A model generated the notes under the pieces. The model was not told the origin of the DNA and did no database searches. It worked only from the letters and a program-made list of their open reading frames with translations. From NCBI RefSeq assembly GCF_000189635.1, contig NW_002476351.1, positions 1 to 64,000 of the forward strand: DNA of 64,000 bases. The letters are read 5' to 3'. The position numbers were made by a program, and so were the translations under genes. Source of the DNA: Tetrahymena thermophila SB210 (lineage: Eukaryota; Ciliophora; Oligohymenophorea; Hymenostomatida; Tetrahymenidae). The stretch's first letter is position 1. Every line of letters starts with the position of its first letter. Positions 11,823 to 23,549 of the stretch are shown here, one piece after another.

Positions 11823-12545
11823 TCACAATTTCTTTGAATATGTGTGTATTGTTTTTGTTATAGATTTATCCACACAGCAATCTTTAAGAAAATTAATACA
11901 CTGAATATGCTAATCAACATCTACTATTTTTGATTTGTAAATCCATTCAGAAACATCAAAAGTGAGATAGTATTCAAGAATTTTAGAATAATTCTTGTTT
12001 TCTATCAATTTAATTAAATTCTAATTGTTAAATTTGTAGCATTTTATATATCTTTTGATATTTTTAATAGTTTATTGATAAGGCTTTTTCGATACCAGTT
12101 CTAATATTAGCTATTCACTCTCAGTGCCAATCAAAAAATTGAAAAAAGATTTAATAATATTCTTTAAGGCATTTGTATTTGTTTTGTGTTCTTCTTAATC
12201 ATCATTTAAATTTCTTAATAAATGGGATTAATCTTATTATTCTAAGCTTAGAGTAATGTTTTAGCTCTCACAAGTATAATTTGTCTATGGAAGCGAACTC
12301 TCAGCAAATGAATCATCAAATGAGCTTGACTTTCTTCATATTATAATTATTAAAATATGATTGAGTATACATTACTCCATAAAAATAGTAAATAAATTAT
12401 GCTTATACCTTCTACGACGTATCGAAAACTATAATTTGTTGCAATTAATAGCATATTCTTCACCTTATTAATAATCAAAATCTTGTGTTTAATAAATTAA
12501 ACTATCGTTTTGCATATTAAATTGTAATGATTTAATTGATTCCAT
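11823..12545 (-). CDS. Unrecognised 215-residue protein
   Basis: Two exons, 12545-12409 and 12333-11823, with one intron at 12334-12408, give a clean 215-residue frame ending at TGA 11825. The N-terminal third is polar and Gln/Ser/Asn-rich (YQTQDFDYQQGEE, SSSFDDSFAESSLP). From about residue 85 it becomes an ordered alpha-helical domain: NALKNIIKSFFNFLIG, then YQQTIKNIKRYIKCYKF, then YYLTFDVSEWIYKSK and HIQCINFLKDCCVDK. The pattern of a Gln-rich leader followed by a helical domain ending in W-I and CINFL resembles lineage-specific ciliate paralogues that I cannot name. No signal peptide, membrane segment or known catalytic motif is seen. The start is the first Met of a continuous open frame. 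Confidence 0.7.
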
Positions 12546-13984
12546 CTTATTTTTTTATTTTTTGTTTATTTACTTATTTTTTTTAAATGATTGATTAATA
12601 AAGTAAAAATTACAATCTTTTGATTAATTAAGAGGTAAATGTGAAGTAATATCAAGTTGATTTAAATTGTTGTAATAATTTGTTTCCTTTTTAGCTAGCA
12701 AAAAAGTTATTATATAATTTAAAAATATAGTCAGTCGTCCTTTGGTTAATTCATTAATTGAAATTTTAAATGAAATATTAAATCGATTTCTAATTTAGTT
12801 AGTTAACTTTATTCAAGCATTCTCTAAAAAAACCTTTGTGCTAAAATTTTATCATTTCAGTTAGTTTATTTTATTTAATTAATTGGCAGAAGGATAGCCA
12901 TCATTGTAATATGAGTTATCAAAACTTAATGCAATAAATTGAGCTAATATAGGTTAATAAAATCATTTTATTGGAGATAAATCATCGAAAAATTTCTTAA
13001 AATAAAAATAGCTTCATTTTTTTGAATTTTTTCCATTTACTCCTTAAATTTTCCAAAGTAATATATTATAACTTTATAAACATTGATTTTCAAAGAAATA
13101 TATTATAACTTTATAAACACTGATTTTCAAAATCAATTTGTTTTTGTCACCAGAAATTAGCTTTCAATAAATCAAATAATCATTAATAAAAGAATATTTT
13201 CTCAACTTTTTATCATAATTCTTACATTTTAAATTTACTTAAAAAAAATTTCAGAAAACTGCCTGATCAGGATAATAATTGTTTTTTATATGAATATTAA
13301 GTAATTGATTTCATATACAATCTTATTAAGTAAAAATTACATTTTTTAGTAAAATAATGAATAATATTTAGTTGCTAGAATAAATGACGATTATTTATTA
13401 TTTTCTTAGTTGCAGGATGTATTTTTACAAATAAAACATATTTAAGACAATTAGTATTATTTAATAAAATTAAAAAAATAAAAAAAAGGTTTTAAAACAG
13501 GTTTGAAACTGATAAAAGAAAAAAATAATATATTTTTAACAATAAATTAATTTTTTATGAAAAAATCTGAATTTTTATATCATACATTTACTCTTAAAAG
13601 AGATATAAACATATTTCATTTTTTGTCACTAGCAAAAAATCAGCATATTAGGCTTATTTTGATAAAACTATTTTTAAAATAATTTATCATTTCTCAAATA
13701 TCCACATAAACATATTCATTTTTATATTAAAATTTTTTAAATTATTTTAATTCTACATATTTTCATATTTTTATATTTATTTTTAAATTAATTTTTATTT
13801 TTTAAAACATTTTACACAACACACTTGAATGCATGCAATATATATTTGCATAATTGTACAATAGAAAATTTTTTACAAATCAAAATATTTTTTTAATTTT
13901 ACAATCAAAAGATTTAATGATTTTCAAAATCTTGCTTGGTTGAAAATATATTAATTACAGTAACATCAATAAAATTAATATATT
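12546..13984. other. AT-rich intergenic spacer
   Basis: No gene is visible over 1.4 kb. The one feature is a short tandem duplication of about 36 bp at roughly 13060-13130 (two copies of ATATATTATAACTTTATAAA followed by CA and TGATTTTCAA). Confidence 0.5.
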
Positions 13985-16900
13985 TCAGATGATTAAGAAT
14001 AAAAAAAATATTATAAAAGTCAACATTAACAAATATTAACTGGTAGTAAGGCTACATTCAGCTTAGCAAACATTATTTGAATCAGAAGTTTATTCTAAAT
14101 TGCAGCTAGCAACACAAGCACTCCCATTAAAAAATTTACCAGCAGAATAAGCTGTATGAGAGCCAGAGACACCATTACAGGATTTACACATCCAACCATT
14201 GAGATTAGAACCTGGATTAGAACTACAGTCAGTAACTTTACAATTTGGAGTTGCAGAAACCGAAAATAAATTTTAGATTGTACTAGTAGAACCACATTCA
14301 TTGCAATCAGTAGCTTTACCACCATCTACACCTGCATTACCACAACCAACATCTGCACCATTAACAACAACTTAACAAATATTATTTGAATCAACATAAT
14401 AACCTGAAGGACAACTGGCAACACAAGCAGTTCCACTCAGAAATTTACCAGCAGAGTAAGCTGAATGAGCATTAGTGACGCCATTACAGGATTTACACAT
14501 CCAACCATTGAGATTAGAACCTGGGTTAGAACTACAATCAGTGACTTTACAATTTGGAGTTGCCGAAACAGAAAATAAATTTTGGATTGTACTAGTATCA
14601 CCACATCCATTACAGTTAGTAGCGTTACTCCCAGATGCACCTGCAGATCCACAACCAACATCTGCACCATTAGCGGCAACTTTACAAATATAATTTGAAT
14701 CAGCATAATAACCTGAAGGGCAACTGGCAACACAAGCAGTTCCACTCAGTAATTTACCAGCAGAGTAAGCTGAATGAGCATTAGTGACACCATTACAGGA
14801 TTTACACATCCAACCATTGAGATTAGAACCTGGGTTAGAACTACAATCAGTGACTTTACAATTTGGAGTTGCAGAAACAGAAAATAAATTTTGGATAGTA
14901 CTAGTATCACCACATCCATTACAGTTAGTAGCGTTACCCCCAGATGCACCTGCAGAACCACAACCAACATCTGCACCATAAAGAGCAACTTTACAAATAT
15001 AATTTGAATCAGCATAATAACCTGAAGGGCAACTGGCAATACAAGCAGTTCCACTCAGTAATTTACCAGCAGAGTAAGCTGAATGAGCATTAGTGACGCC
15101 ATTACAGGATTTACACATCCAGCCATTGAGATTAGAACCTGGATTAGAACTACAATCAATGACTTTACAATTTGGAGTTGCAGAAACAGAAAATAAATTT
15201 TGGATAGTACTAGTATCACCACATCCATTACAGTTAGTAGCGTTACCCCCAGATGCACCTGCAGAACCACAACCAACATCTGCACCATTAGCGGCAACTT
15301 TACAAATATAATTTGAATCAGCATAATAGCCTGAAGGACAACTGGCAACACAAGCAGTTCCACTCAGTAATTTACCAGCAGAGTAAGCTGAATGAGCATT
15401 AGTGACACCATTACAGGATTTACACATCCAACCATTGAGATTAGAACCTGGGTTAGAACTACAATCAGTGACTTTACAATTTGGAGTTGCCGAAACAGAA
15501 AATAAATTTTGGATTGTACTTGTATCACCACATCCATTACAGTTAGTAGCGTTACCCCCAGATGCACCTGCAGATCCACAACCAACATCTGCACCATTAG
15601 CAGCAACTTTACAAATATAATTTGAATCAGCATAATAACCTGAAGGGCAACTGGCAACACAAGCAGTTCCACTCAGTAATTTACCAGCAGAGTAAGCTGA
15701 ATGAGCATTAGTGACACCATTACAGGATTTACACATCCAACCATTGAGATTAGAACCTGGGTTAGAACTACAATCAGTGACTTTACAATTTGGAGTTGCC
15801 GAAACAGAAAATAAATTTTGGATTGTACTTGTATCACCACATCCATTACAGTTAGTAGCGTTACCCCCAGATGCACCTGCAGAACCACAACCAACATCTG
15901 CACCATAAAGAGCAACTATACAAATATAATTTGAATCAGCATAATAACCTGAAGGGCAACTGGCAACACAAGCAGTTCCACTCAGTAATTTACCAGCAGA
16001 GTAAGCTGAATGAGCATTAGTGACACCATTACAGGATTTACACATCCAACCATTGAGATTAGAACCTGGATTAGAACTACAATCAGTGACTTTACAATTT
16101 GGAGTTGCCGAAACAGAAAATAAATTTTGGATTGTACTAGTATCACCACATCCATTACAGTTAGTAGCGTTACCCCCAGATGCACCTGCAGAACCACAAC
16201 CAACATCTGCACCATAAAGAGCAACTTTACAAATATAATTTGAATCAGCATAATAGCCTGAAGGGCAACTGGCAATACAAGCAGTTCCACTCAGTAATTT
16301 ACCAGCAGAGTAAGCTGAATGAGCATTAGTGACGCCATTACAGGATTTACACATCCAACCATTGAGATTAGAACCTGGATTAGAACTACAATCAATGACT
16401 TTACAATTTGGAGTTGCAGAAACAGAAAATAAATTTTGGATAGTACTAGTATCACCACATCCATTACAGTTAGTAGCGTTACCCCCAGATGCACCTGCAG
16501 AACCACAACCAACATCTGCACCATTAGCAGCAACTTTACAAATATAATTTGAATCAGCATAATAACCTGAAGGGCAACTGGCAACACAAGCAGTTCCACT
16601 CAGTAATTTACCAGCAGAGTAAGCTGAATGAGCATTAGTGACGCCATTACAGGATTTACACATCCAACCATTGAGATTAGAACCTGGATTAGAACTACAA
16701 TCAATGACTTTACAATTTGGAGTTGCAGAAACAGAAAATAAATTTTGGATAGTACTAGTATCACCACATCCATTACAGTTAGTAGCGTTACCCCCAGATG
16801 CACCTGCAGAACCACAACCAACATCTGCACCATAAAGAGCAACTTTACAAATATAATTTGAATCAGCATAATAGCCTGAAGGGCAACTGGCAACACAAGC

Positions 16901-18367
16901 AGTTCCACTCAGTAATTTACCAGCAGAGTAAGCTGAATGAGCATTAGTGACACCATTACAGGATTTACACATCCAACCATTGAGATTAGAACCTGGATTA
17001 GAACTACAATCAGTGACTTTACAATTTGGAGTTGCCGAAACAGAAAATAAATTTTGGATTGTACTTGTATCACCACATCCATTACAGTTAGTAGCGTTAC
17101 CCCCAGATGCACCTGCAGAACCACAACCAACATCTGCACCATAAAGAGCAACTATACAAATATAATTTGAATCAGCATAATAACCTGAAGGGCAACTGGC
17201 AACACAAGCAGTTCCACTCAGTAATTTACCAGCAGAGTAAGCTGAATGAGCATTAGTGACACCATTACAGGATTTACACATCCAACCATTGAGATTAGAA
17301 CCTGGATTAGAACTACAATCAGTGACTTTACAATTTGGAGTTGCCGAAACAGAAAATAAATTTTGGATTGTACTTGTATCACCACATCCATTACAGTTAG
17401 TAGCGTTACCCCCAGATGCACCTGCAGAACCACAACCAACATCTGCACCATAAAGAGCAACTATACAAATATAATTTGAATCAGCATAATAGCCTGAAGG
17501 GCAACTGGCAACACAAGCAGCTCCACTCAGTAATTAACCACCAGAATAAGCTGAATGAGCACCTATTACACCATTACATGCACGACACATCCAACTATTG
17601 AGATTAGAACCTGGATCAGAACTACAATCAGTGACCTTACAATTTGGAGTAGCAGAAACAGAGAATAAACTTTAGATTGTACTATTATCACCGCAACCAT
17701 TACAGTTAGTAGCGTTACCCCCAGATGCACCTGCAGTACCACAACCAACATCTTTACTAAGACAAGCTTCTTTAAAAGCTTTATTAACACCAATAACACC
17801 AATACAGGATTTACACACCCAACTATTTATACCACTTAAAGGTTAACTAATACAATTATTATATTTACAATTTGGATATGAAGTAAATATAAATCTAGTA
17901 TAGATATTCGAGTCATCACTACATCCTTTACAAAAATAAGCTGGATCATCCACATTACCACAACTAACTTCATTACCATACTTATATTTGCAAATATAAT
18001 TTTCATCACTAATATAATCTGGATCACATTAGTATTTACAAATACCATTTTCCAAGTAGATAAAATTTGGACCGCCATAACTCCAACTAGATTAAAAAGT
18101 AGCACAAGAACCACACATCCAACCATTGATATCTCCAACTGGATCAGTTACACAATCAGCAACAATACAGTTTGAACCACCGTTCTTAGAAGGTATGAAA
18201 TAATTTCGAAAATAACTATTAACGCCACATCCATTACAGTCTATAGCAATACCACCATTTTAATTTGGTGTACCGCAAGAGACATCCAAGCCATTAGCAA
18301 AATTATCGTATTAGTATTAAGAAGCGATAATTTTAATTAAAGTAAAAATAACCAAAAATTTTTTCAT
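13985..18367 (-). CDS. Repeat-rich GPI-type surface protein, immobilization-antigen family
   Basis: A single uninterrupted frame of 1460 residues. The N-terminal MKKFLVIFTLIKIIAS is a signal peptide. The middle is about twelve tandem Cys-rich units of 103 residues with the skeleton CGSAGASGGNATNCNGCG, NLFSVSATPNCKVTDCSSNP, GWMCKSCNGV and ACVASCPSGYY. Two or three diverged units precede them at the N terminus. The C terminus is a hydrophobic tail after SLTTSQ (YLLMLTFIIFFLFLII), typical of GPI-attachment signals. This layout matches the Ser-type immobilization antigens that coat the cell and cilia of Tetrahymena and its relatives; the closest named locus cannot be decided here. Cys spacing suggests disulfide-bonded modules. 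The near-identity of units shows recent homogenisation, and length should be unstable. The start is the only Met before the signal peptide. Confidence 0.88.
14090..17760 (-). repeat. 309-bp coding tandem repeats of the surface antigen
   Basis: About twelve direct copies of a 309-bp unit, each encoding 103 residues, lie within the surface protein gene. Units from about 14370 to 17530 are nearly identical; the outermost ones are diverged. Variant markers (ANG or LYG, VID or VTD, IAS or VAS) are shuffled between units. Confidence 0.95.
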
Positions 18368-19090
18368 ATTAAAAATTTTTTTTTTAATTGATTTTATATT
18401 AATTTATTGAAATAATTAATTAATTATATTTTTTTTCATTTGATTTATGATTTAAAGTACGATTTGAGCTATACATTTGGGGATTTTTTTTTCACAATAT
18501 TTAAACAATAATGGGTCAACATATATTTAAACGACACTACTTTTTAATTAATTTAAACGATGGCTATATTTACCATTTTTAAACTACACCTGAAATTTTA
18601 TTGTTGTTTTAAATTATTTGAAGTAGGTGTCGTTTAAAATAATTATATACCCTATTTATTCATGGTGAGCTGAGAATTGGGTTTTTGAATATTGGTGAAT
18701 TTTCAAAAATAACAAGGTCAAATAAAATTTTTTAAAAATAATGAAATAAAATTTAAAAAGAGTTATTGAGGTAGTTTTTTTTGACTTTTTAAAATTGATA
18801 ATAAATAATTGAAAAATTAACCCTAACACTTTTGAAAAAAATATCAAAACAATCAGATCATTTAAATAATAATTCTGAATAAAATTTTATTTATTACTCA
18901 TTAATTATTGAAATTGAAAAATCACACACTACACAATACATGTTACAAAAAAAGAAGGTGCACAACATGTATGATTTTTGGAACTTAAAATGTTAAAATC
19001 AATAATATGCTATTCAAATTCAAAAATAGTTTAACATATTGCTTAAAATATAATAAAAAATACATAGAAATAATTTTAAATAAATTTTAA
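18368..19090. other. Upstream region of the surface antigen
   Basis: This contains the presumed promoter of the surface antigen gene. Apart from the motif cluster at 18526-18640 and a small inverted repeat (ATACATGTT at about 18937, AACATGTAT at about 18964) I see no gene. Confidence 0.5.
18526..18640. promoter_or_regulatory. Clustered TTTAAACgACACcTAC motifs upstream of the antigen gene
   Basis: Four related boxes lie about 160-275 bp upstream of the antigen start. They are TTTAAACGACACTAC at 18526, TTTAAACGA at 18552, TTTAAACTACACC at 18578, and an inverted copy AAGTAGGTGTCGTTTAAA at 18621-18638. The first and last boxes form an imperfect inverted repeat of about 19 bp. Spacing and position suggest cis-regulatory sites or the ends of a small inverted-repeat element. 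The reading is inference. Confidence 0.45.
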
Positions 19091-21310
19091 GCTTATACTG
19101 GACTCATTTATATATGAAGGCATAATTTTATCACCAGTTTTGCTTTCACTTTTTAGAAATTGAAGAAAATATATGTAATTAATTAGTGAGTTGGTTAAAA
19201 GGAAATTGAAGAAAAACATATAAAATAACGGGCCAATTAATTATTTATAAAAGTGAAAATTTGAAAATGAAAAAATTTACAAAAAAGAAGGAAAATCAAA
19301 AGAAAAAGAAAAATAAATTAAAATAAAAAAACTAATAATGAAATAAGTAATTAATTAAAATAGAAAGTTATGTATGATATAAAGGCTAATGAGAAAACGA
19401 ACCCAGTAGAACAGTTTCCTAATTTGTCAAATTTACACATACTTGATTTAAAAAAATTGATGATATTAGGTCTTAAAAACCTTACACTAGTCCTCACTTT
19501 TCCCTTTATATTAAGAGAACCCCCTACCCTTCAAATTATATCATTTATATAAATAAATAATTGGTATACATATAATAATAATTATAATAATAAAAATAGT
19601 ATATCTGTAATTTTGTGTAAAGGGACAAATCCTGTAATATGTCACCTTGTACGAGTTTATATATGCATCACTTTTAGTAATTGAAGATAAAATTTATTAT
19701 TAATTAATGGGTTAGTTAAAAGAAAAAATGAAGAAAACATATGAAATAATAAAAAATCAATTAATTACTGATAAAAGCAAAAACTGAAAATGAAAAAATT
19801 AGTTAAATTAACTAAGATGAAGAAAAATCAAAGAATAAATGTATAAAAATCAAACAAAAAATAAATAAAGGAATGAATAAATTAAAAAGATTAGTTATGT
19901 TGTTTTAAATAAATTTTTATATCAAAAATATTACACTCAAAAACTGATAAACAATTTTTACTCAATATAAGGTGTCAAATTATTTAGATTATTTTATTAA
20001 ATTATAAACTAAGACTAATATATCAATTAAATAGAAAGGCCTGCTAGAGTTGGAAAGTTAGAAGGCCTTTGCTAAGATAAAAGATAGCACCCCTTTATTC
20101 AGAAAAAATTTATGTAAATAAGAAAGTAATAGGAGACCTAAAAGGCAAATTGGAAGCCACCTCGATGAGTTGCAAAATCATGGAAGGTAATAAAAATTCT
20201 TTTAGGGTTAAGTGAACTTTTCTACCCTTCTAATTATATATCTGTTAAAAAAAAATTGGTATGCATATAATATTAATAACAAATAAGATTATTAAAGAAG
20301 TAATTATATATAAATGAACCTCAAGTCCTGAATTTATATCACTCAGTGCAAGTTTTTGCATTTATTCATCACAGATTTAATTGATATTCTTTAAAAATTG
20401 AAGAATAAATACATAATTAATTAGTTAGTTAAATGGAAAAACACAAGAAATAATAAGAAATCAATTAATTACTGTTAAAAGAAAAATTAGAAAATAAAAA
20501 AATTAGTTAGTTTTACAAGGAATTGAAAATTTTGAAAGCAAAATAAAAAGGTATATGAAAAATAATCAAATAGAATGCTAATAGATAAATTAATTAATTT
20601 TATGAGTTTCCTAAATTGTTTTCAATCAATTTTTATATCAAAAAATATTACACTCAAAAACACTGATAAACAATTTTTACTAAATATAAAATTTCAAATT
20701 ACTTAAATTAGTCTATTTTATTGAAGTAGAATCTAAGACTGATTCATTTATTTAGAAGGGTAAATCGGCTCGAGTAGGAGAGTCAGAAGGTCTTTACTAT
20801 AATAAGGGGTGTTTGAATCCTATACTCCCCTCTTTATTCTTTATTTGGAAAAATTCTATGTGATCAGAGTGTAACAGGAGATCTAGTAGACAAATGGGAA
20901 TCAAGCATAATTCTTAGTAAAATCATGAAAGGTTGCTATAAATGTGATTAGGATTTGGTAAAAATTCCCTTCTTTTACGTATTACTAGCAAAAAGTATTT
21001 ATAAATATTTATATTTACAATAAATTAATTGGTTTTTAAGTAATTATATTTAAATAGACTTAAAATACTCAGTAAAAACAACTATGTGCGATTTTAAGTA
21101 TATATACAACACCAATTTAATTGGTACTTTTTAGAAATTGAAGAAAAAATAAATAATTAATTTGTTTGTTTATATTATGAAATAGTAAAAAATAATTAAT
21201 TTAAAATAAAAGAAAAACTTGAAATTAAATAAAAAGAAAAAAAATAAATAGCTTATAAATAAATTAATTAAAAGAGCTAGTTATTTAGTTTTAAATTCGT
21301 TTTTTTAAAA
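19090..21310. repeat. Noncoding tandem repeat array, units of about 0.5-0.75 kb
   Basis: Four decayed direct units are anchored by an AAATTGAAGA-like block at about 19157, 19679, 20392 and 21130. Each is followed by the same A-rich stretch (TTAGTTAGTTAA then GAAAACATATGAAATAATAA-like). Units two and three also share ACTGATAAACAATTTTTACT, a stretch around AGAAGGCCTTTGCTAAGATA, and a CAAAATCATGGAAGG-like block. No open frame is conserved between units, so I treat the array as noncoding. These units are slightly richer in G/C than their surroundings. Confidence 0.7.
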
Positions 21311-21643
21311 AATATTAATGAGTTTGTCTCTCCTAATTCCATAAATTTCTAAAAAATAAAAAATATTGATTATCCCAGTTTTATTTATCTAATAAACTAA
21401 ATAATTTTATATAATACTCAATGGGAACACGAACCTACTGTCAATTACATATAGATATTTTTTAATTTACATACAACTTTTTTAAAAATTATTAAAATAT
21501 TTTATAATAAAAAAAAATTCAGTATGCCTAACTTCATATATATATTTCGTAAAAATGATTTTAAATTTTTTAAAACATGTATAATCATAAATTTATATAT
21601 TTATTTTAATAATTCTTATTACAAATATTAATTAAATTACTTA

Positions 21644-21707
21644 AGCGCTTCCAAGATTACTATTCTTGCTGTAGCGCTACCACAAGAATTTTAATCCTGG
21701 AAGCGCT
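21644..21707. other. Long imperfect hairpin 1
   Basis: The left arm AGCGCTTCCAAGATTA, an internal loop, then ATTCTTG, pairs with CAAGAAT and TAATCCTGGAAGCGCT. The 14-base loop contains the palindrome GTAGCGCTAC. On the minus strand the one mismatch in the 16-bp arm becomes a G-U wobble. The element stands out as G/C-rich in AT-rich DNA, just past the 3' end of the gene at 21846. It could be a structured RNA, a processed hairpin or a protein-binding cruciform. Confidence 0.6.
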
Positions 21708-21845
21708 ATATATATATTATTACTGTCAAAATAACTTTTTTTGCTTCAGTAAGAATTAGCTCTGAGTACTCATCTCTGTTAAAAGATATTTTTATTTAGA
21801 AATCTTAGCCATTAATTAAATTTCTTTATTTTTATTATGATAAAG

Positions 21846-23549
21846 TCAATAAATTATATTAGTTTTTAAAATAAGATACTTAAAATATTCCTTCTAATTT
21901 AGATTTAAACTTAAATTTAAATTTATTTTTATTATTAAAATATTTTAAATAGGATTTATATATTCTTCATTAATATCATTAAACTTTTTTTAAAAAGCAT
22001 TTAACTACGATTTTAGTAATTTATTTAGTTATTAATATATTATCTCCTAATTGATTTATTATTGAATAATTGTTTTTAATTCCTGAGTCATACAATTTTA
22101 ATTGCTTTCATTATATTCACTATTGTCCATTAAATTATTAAATATAAATTTGAGTTTTTAAATATTTAAAGAACTTTGTTCCATAAGCATTTAATTATTT
22201 GAGTTAGATTAAAAATCTATTCTCTTACTCATTTATGTATGCTTTACAACATAATTTATTTTCTATGGAATAACCTAAACTGATATTTGACTCATACAGT
22301 TTAAAGGATTTTCTTCATAAAAGGGTATAATCTATAAATGTAGGCTGTATTAAATAAAATATATAGGACTTTCTTCAATAAACTCTTAGCTCTTTTATTT
22401 AGATAAATGATCTATCATTTCATTATTTTTTATATTTAATAAGATCTAATTAATTTTTTTTGATTACCTAATTAAGGCTTTGTTCATACAATTTTAATTG
22501 TTTTCTTAATTTAAATTTTAAGTTTACATTATTATTGATATTGAGATTGAATCATTATCATTTTGTTCAGGCTTCAGCTCAAAAGAATCTAAATTATCCT
22601 TAAAAATCTTTAATTAAACTCCATATTCATTTAATTATAAGAGTTAAATTCACTTTCTTCCTAATTATCTAAATTGCAGTTTAAAATAATTGAATCCTTG
22701 GACATTTGTTGCTAAACAATTCAATTGAAAAAAGTTATTTAAACAGTTTTTTTGATGTATTTTATTTTAAATTTCAAAGAATATTCACTACTTTTATTAA
22801 GAGTCATTTTTCAAGAAAATTGCTACAAGCTTTGTTCCTTTTGCATCAAAAACTGAATATATATATTTATTTATTATCTCCTTTTAGAACTCGATTAGTA
22901 TGATTATTATTTTAATAATATAAAATCTTCAATTTTATTAATTATTATTAATTGATCCGATTTTATAAAATTCTAATATATCTAGGGAACAATAACTAAA
23001 ATTTGTTTGTATATTGGTTTTAATTAATAATATTTATTCACTAAATTTTGATAAAAATCAGTTGATAATTATTGATATTCGTCTAATATATTTGAGAATT
23101 TTTAAGTATTCTATATTGTATCTAAAAATATTTAATAAAATAAGATTCTCAAATTTGATTCTTTTTGATCCTAATTAATACTCAAATCTGATATCATAAT
23201 TTTTATTTCTGAAATTTTAACAATTAAGCTGTAGGCATCTGCTGCTTTAGTTGATAAATTTTTTAGCTATTAAGCAAAATTATGTGATGATTTTTTTTGA
23301 TTTTGATACTATTTCTATCAATCTTAGTTGCAATTCATCATAGAATAGGTTAATTTAGTCAAACATACAATTTTAGTTCAAAGAATTTATTATTTTTTAT
23401 AAAAACTGGCATCATTTTAACAAGAAAAAAATTCATAATAAAACAATTATGATTCAATTTAACAATTTATTTTACCATCGCACAATCTTTTATGCAAAAA
23501 TTTTGTTGAGTAAATGGACACATTTCGCAAAATAAAATATTTTCAATTT
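21846..23549 (-). CDS. Poorly resolved gene with Cys-rich and Gln/Asn-rich parts
   Basis: Long open frames on the minus strand show a gene whose joins I cannot fully settle. At 23549-23365 a Cys/His segment reads CEMCPFTQQNFCIKDC and KLNHNC, resembling a zinc-binding module. The frame 23314-22811 reads NLSTKAADAYSLIVKISEIK and later ILFYQIFLDTIQNTQKFSNI, an ordered helical region. An overlapping frame around 22855-22800 reads YSVFDAKGTKLVAIFLKND. The frame 22649-21846 is Gln/Asn-rich with a recurring NQNCM motif and ends at TGA 21848. Near 22580 two protein-like frames meet without a usable intron, so this may be a decaying gene. The overall pattern recalls large ciliate-specific membrane-associated proteins that I cannot name. 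Start codon unknown; upstream exons may extend to about 23800. Confidence 0.4.

Noticed and set aside
14475-17600. Many open frames on the plus strand and in other minus frames across the antigen gene
   Set aside because: They repeat every 309 bp with the antigen units and are only alternative-frame shadows of the repeated coding sequence.
18523-18642. Possible miniature inverted-repeat transposon upstream of the antigen
   Set aside because: The ends are imperfectly matched, no target-site duplication is visible, and internal boxes repeat the same motif, so regulatory clustering fits at least as well.
18656-18847. 63-codon open frame on the minus strand upstream of the antigen
   Set aside because: Poly-Lys/Phe composition typical of AT-rich noncoding DNA; no supporting exon.
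19370-19552. 60-codon open frame inside the noncoding repeat array
   Set aside because: The frame is not kept in the other repeat units.
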